Position numbers and translations under genes: made by a program. Positions 16,038-23,527 of a stretch of DNA of 26,688 bases are shown here, piece by piece. The DNA comes from Christensenella sp. UBA7703 (lineage in GTDB: Bacteria; Bacillota; Clostridia; Christensenellales; CAG-138), in contig DLGD01000015.1 of the NCBI GenBank assembly GCA_002482505.1, forward strand, positions 1 through 26,688, read 5' to 3'. Under the pieces are notes generated by a model that had not been told where the DNA came from, made no database searches, and was given only the letters and a program-made list of their open reading frames with translations. Position 1 is the stretch's first letter, and every line of letters starts with the position of its first letter.

Positions 16038-17102
16038 ATATTACCGCTTCCCACGCTTCTGATCCGATTCGACATCGGCAAGATCAACACCGGTGGTTAT
16101 GGATACGCCAGTTACAAAGCGCTGTTTTCTGCGGTGGACGGCAAACTGTTCGAAGGCTGCACGTTTTTCGATGGGGACTCGAAGGCGACACTCTACAGCG
16201 GAAACGAAAACGTAAATTGTATCGCCATACAGCACCTCGATATCGGGTGGTTGGAGCAAATCAAATCCGCACTGGAACGGGATGAATCGTTCCGCGCGCT
16301 GTTCGCCGTGTCTCCGCTCGCCGTCATGCGTCAGCCTCCAGATGAGCTGCTCGTCAATGCAGGCCAAATTCGTTACCAGCAGTGGATGGGCGCAGATTCC
16401 TGGGGAAAAGCTGCCTGGTCCAACTTACAGACACAAAGGGATACGAACGAGCCAACCATTCGAGAACAAAACGCGACGAAGTCTACGGAGTGTTCCATCG
16501 AAGCGGGGCAAGAGAGTCTGCCCGTCACGGAGAATGCTGAACCGCCTGCTCGGTTTCTGGGGGAAAAATCGAACCGCGCGGTCTGGCTGATCTGCTTTGC
16601 CGCGATTTCCTGGTTTATTTTGATCGCTTTGCAGTCTGCTTTTGCGCTTCGTACCATGTTTAGTGCGGATACGCTCTATTTTTGCGTGGCCGCTATGGTT
16701 GGCGCGGCAACCTATCTCGTTACGAGGCAGCGTATACAGTATAAATTGATTGCCGCAGGCGCGGCCGCGCTTAGCGCCATCCTGCTCGCCATTGGCGAAG
16801 CCGTTGTGAAGAATCCAGTCATCTTCGGCATGCAGGTTCCTCTCGTGAAAATTTTCGACATGGGTAACGTGTTGATCGTTCGTGCTCTTCCCGCCGCGTT
16901 TGCTGCCGTTGGCGTTGCGCTCGCGCTCACTGCGGAGAGTAAAAACAGACAACGACCAGCGGCGTGTGCGGCTCTCCTGCGGTGCGGGAGCCATTGGGTT
17001 TTTCATAGTACGGGAAATCCATGCGGTTTACAGCGCAAGGATGTTTCTCTCAAAATTGCGCTTTCCAGATCTATTCTCCGTGTTCTCTGGCGCGCTGTTT
17101 GA
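16038..17102 (+). CDS. N-terminal part of a frameshifted polytopic membrane protein, probable AUA start
   Basis: The frame opens directly after the stop of the previous gene. Protein-like sequence begins at about 16038 (LPLPTLLIRFDIGKIN, TGGYGYASYKALF), although the first usual start codon is GTG 16134. A strong AGGAGG is correctly placed for an ATA start at 16038. A soluble N-terminal domain of about 170 residues is followed by four hydrophobic helices (AVWLICFAAISWFILIAL, LYFCVAAMVGAATYL, IAAGAAALSAILLAIG, ALPAAFAAVGVALAL). After about 16960 this frame turns polar and unlike a membrane protein (GSHWVFHSTGNPCG), while the +1 frame becomes membrane-like. The last roughly 40 residues before the stop at 17102 are therefore probably not native. 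I do not recognise the family. Confidence 0.65.
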   Translation: MLPLPTLLIRFDIGKINTGGYGYASYKALFSAVDGKLFEGCTFFDGDSKATLYSGNENVNCIAIQHLDIGWLEQIKSALERDESFRALFAVSPLAVMRQPPDELLVNAGQIRYQQWMGADSWGKAAWSNLQTQRDTNEPTIREQNATKSTECSIEAGQESLPVTENAEPPARFLGEKSNRAVWLICFAAISWFILIALQSAFALRTMFSADTLYFCVAAMVGAATYLVTRQRIQYKLIAAGAAALSAILLAIGEAVVKNPVIFGMQVPLVKIFDMGNVLIVRALPAAFAAVGVALALTAESKNRQRPAACAALLRCGSHWVFHSTGNPCGLQRKDVSLKIALSRSILRVLWRAV

Positions 17103-17541
17103 TGCGGCCTGTGTATTTGCCGTCTGCGTCGCGGCCTATGCGCTGTGTAACATGCCTTCCGGGAGAGTGCGCACGAAGGGGCTCGGTCTCGTCTGGTGCT
17201 GGATCGCAACCTTCGGTATGGCTGCATCCGTGATTACCATGCTGATAGCTGGACTGAATAACGGGCAGCCGGCGAGTGTGTTTGCCGCGCAACTGCTTCT
17301 CGCGCTATTCGGCCTAACTGGATATATCCTACTCTTAATGAATCAGCGTATCGGGTTGTATTTCATCCTGCTTGGCGTGGGTATGACAATTGCAGCGTTG
17401 ATTGTCACGACGCTGTCGCAATTTCTTTATGGCAATACACGGTTCGCCGTCTTGCTTGTTTCGCTCTTGCTGGGCGCGCTCAATCCGCTGTTTGCCTGGC
17501 TCTCCGTCCGCGCGGCACGAGACGAGAATGCGCGAGAATAA
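16975..17541 (+). CDS. C-terminal part of the frameshifted polytopic membrane protein
   Basis: This frame is shifted by +1 relative to the part that starts at 16038. From about SCGAGAIGFFIVREI it carries five or six further hydrophobic helices (FDAACVFAVCVAAYALC, VWCWIATFGMAASVITMLIA, FAAQLLLALFGLTGYILLLM, LYFILLGVGMTIAALIVT, AVLLVSLLLGALNPLFAWL) and ends RAARDENARE. Upstream the same frame is open to 16882 but reads as an Arg-rich non-protein sequence, and no ribosome binding site is seen before it. Joined to the first part it would give a protein of about 500 residues with nine or ten helices. A one-base indel or sequence error is the simplest explanation. I see no slippery site that would make a programmed shift likely. 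Confidence 0.6.
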   Translation, partial: SCGAGAIGFFIVREIHAVYSARMFLSKLRFPDLFSVFSGALFDAACVFAVCVAAYALCNMPSGRVRTKGLGLVWCWIATFGMAASVITMLIAGLNNGQPASVFAAQLLLALFGLTGYILLLMNQRIGLYFILLGVGMTIAALIVTTLSQFLYGNTRFAVLLVSLLLGALNPLFAWLSVRAARDENARE

Positions 17542-17851
17542 GCACAGTTTTCGGTACGATTTGCCCACATAAAAACAGCGCCGGTGGTTTCTGGGTGAGG
17601 GTTGCTATTATTATCTCTAGCCAGTTTTGGCATCACTCGCTACACCCATGTACCTTTTTAAAATTGTCCAATGTGTCTGACTGCTGCTTATACAAAGCCT
17701 CACATTCTTACTCGTGCAACCCATTTCGCTAGTGTTTCTCCGTGTTCAAGGCGACTCGAATTTTCACCCCAAAGCCCTTATATTCGCACACTCTGTCATT
17801 TTTGACTGCAAATGACGTGTTAAGAGTAAGCGAGGATTGGGGGAGAGTTGT
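17542..17851. other. Intergenic stretch of 310 bases without a supported gene
   Basis: This AT-richer stretch separates the two halves of the window. No frame in it has both a ribosome binding site and a protein-like product. The one structure worth naming is a 7-bp inverted repeat, GTCATTT (17795-17801) and AAATGAC (17810-17816), with an 8-base loop, just before the degenerate SLOG-like gene. I see no attachment site, insertion sequence end or clear promoter. Confidence 0.6.
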
Positions 17852-18226
17852 ATGGGAAGGGTCAAGACGTGTTTGCTACGTGTTGATTTTCACCCGCTGC
17901 TGCAAGCGGATTCACTTCGATATCGAAAAAATAACGGATATGTGAAACAAACGATATTAAACTTCATATCAGGTTTATATGCTCGGGGATACCGCCACTT
18001 TGTCATCTATATCAACAAGCCATCTGATTTATGGATTGCGGAGATGGTTTATTTTCTGACGCTATCTGAAACAAACCTTGAGATGAGTTACTCCATTGGA
18101 CTCTGGATCGATATGGAATGCGCCTACCCTTGGATGGATCGAACAGAAATGTTTTCTACAGAAGTAATAAAACACGCCAAACGCGTATTCTGGCGCAGTA
18201 AAAAATGGTATGATAACTATTGCTAA
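17852..18226 (+). CDS. Degenerate, truncated DUF1273/SLOG-like protein
   Basis: A 124-residue protein. ATG 17852 follows GGGGGAG (17839-17845) by six bases. The spacing of conserved positions resembles the DUF1273 (YpsA-like) branch of the SLOG nucleotide-binding superfamily: KTC near the start, a helix ending ARGYRHF, SDLWIAEMVYFL, then CAYPWMDRTEMFSTEV, and WYDNYC at the end. In active members GYxHF leads into a glycine-rich turn (SGGALG-like) that binds a nucleotide, and the family continues for about 40 residues after the final Cys. Here the turn reads VIYINKP and the protein stops right after Cys. It is probably a decayed or repurposed copy that cannot bind the usual ligand. The family assignment is from memory of the pattern. 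Confidence 0.55.
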   Translation: MGRVKTCLLRVDFHPLLQADSLRYRKNNGYVKQTILNFISGLYARGYRHFVIYINKPSDLWIAEMVYFLTLSETNLEMSYSIGLWIDMECAYPWMDRTEMFSTEVIKHAKRVFWRSKKWYDNYC

Positions 18227-18268
18227 TTGAAATGAGATAATAAGTATATATACAAGGAGGCGTGGACT

Positions 18269-19693
18269 ATGAAAAAGATGCAAAGGCAGGGAACAGTTTT
18301 TCTTATAGTAGTTACGATTTTGCTTTCTGCATGTAAAGCGACACCAAGCGAGGAGTTTATTACTCAAAAAGATACAGAACGAATGATCGAGCAGGCGATT
18401 CCGACACAATCCGGAACGGCGGTGAACGATCTTGGTATACCAGAGCAAAATGTTACTTTTGAGACGACTGACACAAGCGGAAATGTGCAAATCCATGTTG
18501 ACGCTAACGTTTTCGTGCCTTCCGAAAGTTACTTGCCTGTTGCGAGAATCAGTATGAGAGATTTCACCAAGCAGGATGTGGAAACGTTATACAATGCTTT
18601 ATGTTCAGACGCAGTTCCGGTTTCTGATGATTCCGGATTCCCTAAGCGTTATTATCAAAAGCAAATTGATAAACTGATGCAAATGCGTGAAACAGGTAAT
18701 CTTGATAAATACGATACTGTCGAAGAGATAGATGTTGCTATTGCAGAGCTTATTGATCAGATGAATCAAGCTCCTGAGACCGCCACAGCTATTGAACCAC
18801 GTTTTGAATTCACTGCGTATGATGATGGGGCGTCTGATATTAATCTTTTTTGTGTTCGCAATGACTCCATGGTCTCACGTTTAATAGTGTTTAATGCAAG
18901 CGATGGCGTTGGAGGAGGATATGCTGAATATATAAGAGATATACAGCAAACCGCAGCGTTTTCTCGGTTAGTGTCAGCGGGAACGGGCGTTGCCTCTGCT
19001 TTTGCGGAGACTTTGAGCCCAGAGTTCATACAACCAAAAATCAGCCTGCAACAAGCGAAAGGAATGGCAGAAGAGCTTATAGCAAACCTTGGTTTGGCAG
19101 ATTTTGCTTGTACCGGCGAACGACTTATGCCGCTGAATAATCCACACATCGAAATTGGCGACGAAGACGGCTCTGGTCTATATGAGTTTATGTTCACACG
19201 ATCCATCAATGGCGTTGGTATTACATATACAAATGATGATATGACATCAACGCCAGATAGTGCAGACAGCGTCGCAAAGCCTGTGAGATATGAGAAAATT
19301 CGTGTGTTTGTTGATGATGAAGGTGTTTTTGCGGTCAGGTGGAATGGTCCCTGTTCCGCCGAGGAAATTGTATCTGAGGAGACGACCTTACTTTCGTTTA
19401 CAGATATAATGAGTTGTTTCGAAAAAATGATTGCAGTAAAAAATGAGGGGATTGTGAGCTGGGATGGATCGCCTGTCAAAAAAGAGATTGATGTAACGAA
19501 AATTACCCTTGGGTTAATGCGCGTGGTGGAGAAGGATAATTATGAGACTGCAGTCATTGTACCCGTGTGGGACTTTTTCGGCACTGAAGCACGCCAAGAT
19601 AGTACTACTGTTTCTGGCATGGATGGTTATGAATCTCTTTTAACTATCAGCGCAATTGATGGAAGCGTAATTGACAGGAGTTTGGGGTATTGA
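18269..19693 (+). CDS. Lipoprotein of the DUF6034-like array, copy 1
   Basis: A 474-residue secreted lipoprotein with LLSAC, lipidated Cys22. It starts at ATG 18269, eight bases after AAGGAGG. It is the first of four tandem paralogs. Shared blocks include an N-terminal KDTERMIEQA, a beta-strand plus YLPVARISMRDFTKQDVETL, the NLDKYDTVEEIDVAI helix, YEFMFTRSINGVGITYTNDD, VPVWDFFG, and a C-terminal GYESLLTISAIDGSVIDR. The last block resembles the closing strand of PepSY/peptidase-inhibitor-like domains. I believe the family is called DUF6034, but I cannot check that here. The function is unknown; the site of action is the outer face of the membrane. It lies just upstream of the two-component system and is closest in sequence to copy 2. 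Confidence 0.85.
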   Translation: MKKMQRQGTVFLIVVTILLSACKATPSEEFITQKDTERMIEQAIPTQSGTAVNDLGIPEQNVTFETTDTSGNVQIHVDANVFVPSESYLPVARISMRDFTKQDVETLYNALCSDAVPVSDDSGFPKRYYQKQIDKLMQMRETGNLDKYDTVEEIDVAIAELIDQMNQAPETATAIEPRFEFTAYDDGASDINLFCVRNDSMVSRLIVFNASDGVGGGYAEYIRDIQQTAAFSRLVSAGTGVASAFAETLSPEFIQPKISLQQAKGMAEELIANLGLADFACTGERLMPLNNPHIEIGDEDGSGLYEFMFTRSINGVGITYTNDDMTSTPDSADSVAKPVRYEKIRVFVDDEGVFAVRWNGPCSAEEIVSEETTLLSFTDIMSCFEKMIAVKNEGIVSWDGSPVKKEIDVTKITLGLMRVVEKDNYETAVIVPVWDFFGTEARQDSTTVSGMDGYESLLTISAIDGSVIDRSLGY

Positions 19694-19819
19694 GCGAAAT
19701 CAATTGGTATTTATTGTTACTCTTACTTTGCTTCCTGTTACACTTTGGGGAGGGTAACATCAGTTGATATAGAGCATACAAATACGCTGATTCATTACCA
19801 ATGTCGTCGAAACTCTATG

Positions 19820-19835
19820 TTGCAATGCATTGCAA
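19820..19835. promoter_or_regulatory. 16-base perfect palindrome upstream of the response regulator
   Basis: TTGCAATGCATTGCAA is its own reverse complement and lies three bases before the direct repeat at 19839. Together they look like a compact operator region in the 243-base gap between lipoprotein copy 1 and the response regulator. The same gap holds a weaker inverted repeat, TGTTAC (19736-19741) and GTAACA (19754-19759). Confidence 0.45.
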
Positions 19836-19838
19836 TAT

Positions 19839-19856
19839 TTACAACTAAATTACATC
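19839..19856 (+). promoter_or_regulatory. Probable response-regulator binding direct repeat (site 1)
   Basis: TTACAAC and TTACATC are separated by TAAA, giving an 11-bp period typical of OmpR/PhoB-family operators. It lies 80 bases before the response regulator start. A near-identical element is found at 21993-22010. Confidence 0.55.
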
Positions 19857-19936
19857 AATACCACATTCGCATGCTAGGAGGTGAAAGGAGGCTGTGATAA
19901 GATAAAGTTAAAAGTTGTGAAACTGGAGGCTGTAAT

Positions 19937-20605
19937 ATGCCGAATCGAATACTGCTTGTTGAAGACGACAGTGATATATCCGACGTGATAGGTATGAATC
20001 TAGAATATTCAGGCTACTCTTTTGTTGCTATCGATGATGGCCAGAAAGCAGCTGAATACCTAACGGAAGATAACTCTTTCGATCTTGCCATACTCGATAT
20101 CATGTTGCCGGGGCTTGATGGATTTGCGCTCCTGGAACACATGCAAAAGCATTATATTCCTGTACTCTTTTTAACAGCGAAGTCCGATGTCGGATCGAAA
20201 ATAAAAGGTCTTCGTGATGGCGCAGAAGACTATCTGGCCAAGCCATTTGAGATGTTGGAACTTCTCGTACGGATTGAAAAGATTTTGGAGCGAACAGGAA
20301 AGCTGAATAAAACGCTTTCATACCAGAATATTACTGTAAATGTTGAAACGAGAACCGTAACGCTGGATGAAACGCCTGTGGATTTACAGCCAATGGAATA
20401 TGATCTTCTCCTCGTATTGCTACGTCATAAAAATTGCACGCTCAGCAGAGAACGTTTACTTATGGAGATTTGGGGTTTTGATTATATCGGCACAACACGA
20501 ACTGTTGACATGCACATTTCCAATTTGCGCCGCAAGTTGGATCTAAACAAAGCAATTGTCACGATTCCCAAAGTTGGCTATCGACTTGTGGAGAAGTCAT
20601 CATGA
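19937..20605 (+). CDS. OmpR/PhoB-family response regulator
   Basis: A 222-residue protein with a complete receiver domain: acidic pair D10 and D11, phospho-acceptor D54 (LAILDIMLPGLDG), T80 and K102 (LAKPF). A winged-helix DNA-binding domain follows (about 125-220), with the usual family patterns PMEYDLLLVLLRH, RTVDMHISNLRRKL and VGYRL. On phosphorylation by the partner kinase it should dimerise and bind direct repeats. GGAGG at 19925-19929 lies seven bases before the ATG. Its stop overlaps the start of the histidine kinase (ATGA), so the two are translationally coupled. The placement inside the lipoprotein array and the shared TTACA(A/T)C repeats suggest it controls itself and at least lipoprotein copy 2. 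Confidence 0.95.
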   Translation: MPNRILLVEDDSDISDVIGMNLEYSGYSFVAIDDGQKAAEYLTEDNSFDLAILDIMLPGLDGFALLEHMQKHYIPVLFLTAKSDVGSKIKGLRDGAEDYLAKPFEMLELLVRIEKILERTGKLNKTLSYQNITVNVETRTVTLDETPVDLQPMEYDLLLVLLRHKNCTLSRERLLMEIWGFDYIGTTRTVDMHISNLRRKLDLNKAIVTIPKVGYRLVEKSS

Positions 20606-22002
20606 AACTCCGTACAAAACTTACGTTGATTACGGCGCTGATCACTGCCGGCGGGGTATTGATCAGCACTTTGCTTATTCTCGGCTTCATCCGGCGCGAA
20701 ACGGAGTCGGATATTGTTTCAACTGGCATGGAAGACCTGGTGTCGTTTTATAGCGAGTTTTCCGGGACCTCCTTTCCACTTAATGTGGAGGATCTGGTTA
20801 TGCAAAGCGAATTGCGCCGACGACTCAATTATATTGCGGGGTCTTTTGAATATGCGCTGACAAAGAACGGACAAGTGCTGAGCAATAATACAGGCATTGA
20901 TGTGGAGAAGGCGCTTTCAATGAAGGGATACTCAGAACGATCTGTCTCACGCTTTGAATCGCCGGTTCGCTATACTCTTTGCCGCATAGCAGGGCAAGAC
21001 TATTTGCTTGCCGCTGCTGATTTTATCACTGTGGATGAGCCGTATACTCTTTCTCTTGCACGAAATACTACAACGGACATGAACGAGATACGCGCAATGG
21101 GGACAAAATGTACCGTTGTGGGCGTGGGCATCGTTGCGCTCGCCGCAGCGCTTGCGTTGTTTTTTGCGAAACGTTCCCTCAAAACGGTAGTTGCGCTAGA
21201 AGCCGAGGCAGCAAAGATTGCGTCAGGCAGTTATTCAAGCCGCATCCCCGTCAGGGGAAACGACGAGATCGCTGCGCTTTCGGATCAATTCAACCGTATG
21301 GCGTCGGCAATATCGGAGAAGATTATGGAGCTCAATGAGACAGCAGCCCGCCAGCGAATGTTCATCAGCGGAATGTCCCACGAAATGAAAACGCCGGTCA
21401 CCTCCATACTGGCTCGGTCGGAAACCTTGCTTTCTCGTGATATCTCTCCCAAAGATCAGCGTCGCTCATTGGAAAGAATTTATGACCAGTGCGCATGGCT
21501 GGAACGATTGTCCGGCAAACTCGCTACACTTACCATGCTGGAAGGCAGTATTGACACAAAGCTTACAAACGTTGCAGAGCTATTTGATTCCGTCAAGGAA
21601 CTGATGGAACCCGCTCTTGATGAAAAGAGAATTATTCTTATTACGAAATGTAGTGTAATGACTCTGCCTATGGATGCTGATCTGATTCGTTCTGCGATTA
21701 TCAATCTGCTTGAGAACGCCAAGCGGGCCAGTGAAGAAGGATCGCAAATAGAGCTTTTGGCTTATGATGGTACTATCGAAGTGAACGATTTTGGCCGAGG
21801 CATTTCCAAAGAAGAAATTGATCGTATTACCGAGCCGTTCTACAGGATAGATCGCTCCAGAAGCAAGAAAAACGGGGGTGTCGGGCTCGGACTTGCACTC
21901 GTAAAACGGATAGCAGATGCGCACAACATTAGATTAGTGATTGAAAGCGAACTTGGCATCGGTACAACCGTTCTACTATCCTTTCCCGATGTTGACAATT
22001 AA
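20602..22002 (+). CDS. Sensor histidine kinase
   Basis: A 466-residue membrane kinase. Two transmembrane helices (about 8-30 and 170-190) enclose an extracellular domain of about 140 residues that shows no recognisable ligand-binding family. A HAMP linker (about 191-245) follows, then the dimerisation domain with phospho-acceptor H260 (GMSHEMKTPVTS) and the ATPase domain with N box LLENA (N372), G1 NDFGRGIS and G2 GGVGLGLAL. All catalytic motifs are present. It overlaps the response regulator by four bases. The extracellular sensing domain and the neighbouring surface lipoproteins suggest that the signal is detected outside the membrane, possibly with a lipoprotein as co-sensor; that is inference. 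Confidence 0.95.
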   Translation: MKLRTKLTLITALITAGGVLISTLLILGFIRRETESDIVSTGMEDLVSFYSEFSGTSFPLNVEDLVMQSELRRRLNYIAGSFEYALTKNGQVLSNNTGIDVEKALSMKGYSERSVSRFESPVRYTLCRIAGQDYLLAAADFITVDEPYTLSLARNTTTDMNEIRAMGTKCTVVGVGIVALAAALALFFAKRSLKTVVALEAEAAKIASGSYSSRIPVRGNDEIAALSDQFNRMASAISEKIMELNETAARQRMFISGMSHEMKTPVTSILARSETLLSRDISPKDQRRSLERIYDQCAWLERLSGKLATLTMLEGSIDTKLTNVAELFDSVKELMEPALDEKRIILITKCSVMTLPMDADLIRSAIINLLENAKRASEEGSQIELLAYDGTIEVNDFGRGISKEEIDRITEPFYRIDRSRSKKNGGVGLGLALVKRIADAHNIRLVIESELGIGTTVLLSFPDVDN

Positions 22003-22010
22003 ATTACATC
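21993..22010 (+). promoter_or_regulatory. Probable response-regulator binding direct repeat (site 2)
   Basis: TGACAAT and TTACATC are separated by TAAA with the same 11-bp period as site 1. Over ACAA(C/T)TAAATTACATC the two sites match at 15 of 16 bases. Site 2 overlaps the histidine kinase stop and lies 65 bases before lipoprotein copy 2, so it could control the downstream array separately from the kinase operon. Confidence 0.5.
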
Positions 22011-22075
22011 TTGATGACAAGTCTACCGAGCAGATATGGGATCATACGGTCAAGAAATGAAAGGAAGTGTAATGG

Positions 22076-23476
22076 ATGAGAAGAAAGATTTCTTTGGTCA
22101 TAGTGCTTTTGATATCGTTTCTTTTAGCCGCATGCCAGCCGACGCCGGATGAGGTGTTTATTATTGAAAAAGACACCGGGCGCATGATGGAAAAGGCGAG
22201 CTCTGATGAAAACGGGACGGTGGCAGATGCGCTTGGTTTGCCCGGCGGCAATTATACATTTGAAATTACGGATACCAGCGGGAGAGTCAAAGTCAGCGTT
22301 GATGCGGAGATGATCACGCCGGACGTGGACTATTTACCCATTGCGCGGGTCACGGGGAGAAGCTTTACCGAGCAGGATGTTGAGAACATTTACAATGCCC
22401 TTTGCGACGGCGCAACGCCGGTGAGTGAAGACGCGCCAATGCCCAAACCCTTCTATCAACAGACATTAGACGGGTTACTGGAGCTCAGGGATTCCGGCAA
22501 TCTGGATAAATATGACTCCGTCGAAGATCTGGATGCAGCGATTCAGGAAGTCATGGCACAAGTCGCTTCCGCGCCTGAACATGCTGTTCCGATCGTGCTA
22601 AACAGCTCATTTAATTCATCGGGAATTGCTCGAATTTTATGCGTTCAAAACGACGCGACAGTATCTGACCTTTTCGTAATCAACTCTACGCAAACCGAAC
22701 GTGGCGTGTATTCCGATTTCATCCGAGACGTCTTTAACAGAACGGAGTTTGCGCATCAATCCGCTTATGGGCAGGCTGTGACGGTTTCCTATGCGCTGAC
22801 ACGGGACGCAAACATCATTCTGCCGCAAATCAGCGAGCGGGAGGCGCTTGCAAAAGCAGAACAAGTGATCTCCACGCTGGGACTTGATGATTTTACTTGT
22901 ACTGGAAGACGTATTGCGCCGTTGTTTGACGCCCCGACTGCAGAAGTGAAGGCCGCCTGCAAGAGCGTGTATGAGTTTATGTTTACGAGAAGTGTGAACG
23001 GCGTGAACGTCACCTATACAAACGATATTCTCTCTTCGCCGCCCAACGATCCAAATACAGTATCGGAACCTTGGATGTATGAGAAAATTAGAATGTTTGT
23101 GGATGATCACGGCATATATGCCTATATGTGGAACGCTCCCTGCACGGTTACCGAAATCCTAAACGACAAGGCGACTTTGCTGCCGTTTGATCAAATCAAA
23201 AAGATATTTGCAAATATGATTCTGGTGAAATATGGAGATTATATTGGCGATGATGCTTCCAAGAACATCTCAATCAATATTACGCAAATCCAGCTTGGGT
23301 TAGCCCGCGTCACTGAGCAAGACAACAATGCGTATGGCTTGCTGGTGCCCGTTTGGGATTTCTTTGGAACTTACGACGAGGGAATTGGATATCCAATTGG
23401 TCTAGACGGATATGAATCGCTGTTGACGATCAACGCTGTCGACGGAAGCATCATCGACCGGAGCAAAGGCTACTGA
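22076..23476 (+). CDS. Lipoprotein of the DUF6034-like array, copy 2
   Basis: A 466-residue secreted lipoprotein with LLAAC, lipidated Cys20. It starts at ATG 22076 behind AAAGGAAG; the ATG at 22072 is in another frame. It is the closest paralog of copy 1 over the whole length: KDTGRMMEKA, YLPIARVTGRSFTEQDVENI, NLDKYDSVEDLDAAI, YEFMFTRSVNGVNVTYTND, VPVWDFFG, and GYESLLTINAVDGSIIDR. It lies 73 bases after the histidine kinase and carries operator-like site 2 upstream, so it is the most likely direct target of the two-component system. Codon use is richer in G+C than in copies 3 and 4. The molecular role is unknown. Confidence 0.85.
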   Translation: MRRKISLVIVLLISFLLAACQPTPDEVFIIEKDTGRMMEKASSDENGTVADALGLPGGNYTFEITDTSGRVKVSVDAEMITPDVDYLPIARVTGRSFTEQDVENIYNALCDGATPVSEDAPMPKPFYQQTLDGLLELRDSGNLDKYDSVEDLDAAIQEVMAQVASAPEHAVPIVLNSSFNSSGIARILCVQNDATVSDLFVINSTQTERGVYSDFIRDVFNRTEFAHQSAYGQAVTVSYALTRDANIILPQISEREALAKAEQVISTLGLDDFTCTGRRIAPLFDAPTAEVKAACKSVYEFMFTRSVNGVNVTYTNDILSSPPNDPNTVSEPWMYEKIRMFVDDHGIYAYMWNAPCTVTEILNDKATLLPFDQIKKIFANMILVKYGDYIGDDASKNISINITQIQLGLARVTEQDNNAYGLLVPVWDFFGTYDEGIGYPIGLDGYESLLTINAVDGSIIDRSKGY

Positions 23477-23527
23477 TCTTATTTCTATACGAAAAGCAGT
23501 AGGCATACTCGAAAGGAGGCAATCCTG

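Noticed and set aside
16958..16992. Programmed +1 frameshift
   Set aside because: I find no typical slippery codon or supporting ribosome-binding-like element; an indel is simpler.
18227..18254. Sigma-A promoter TTGAAA-N16-TATACA before lipoprotein copy 1
   Set aside because: The -10 element would touch the ribosome binding site, so the transcript would start after it and lack it.
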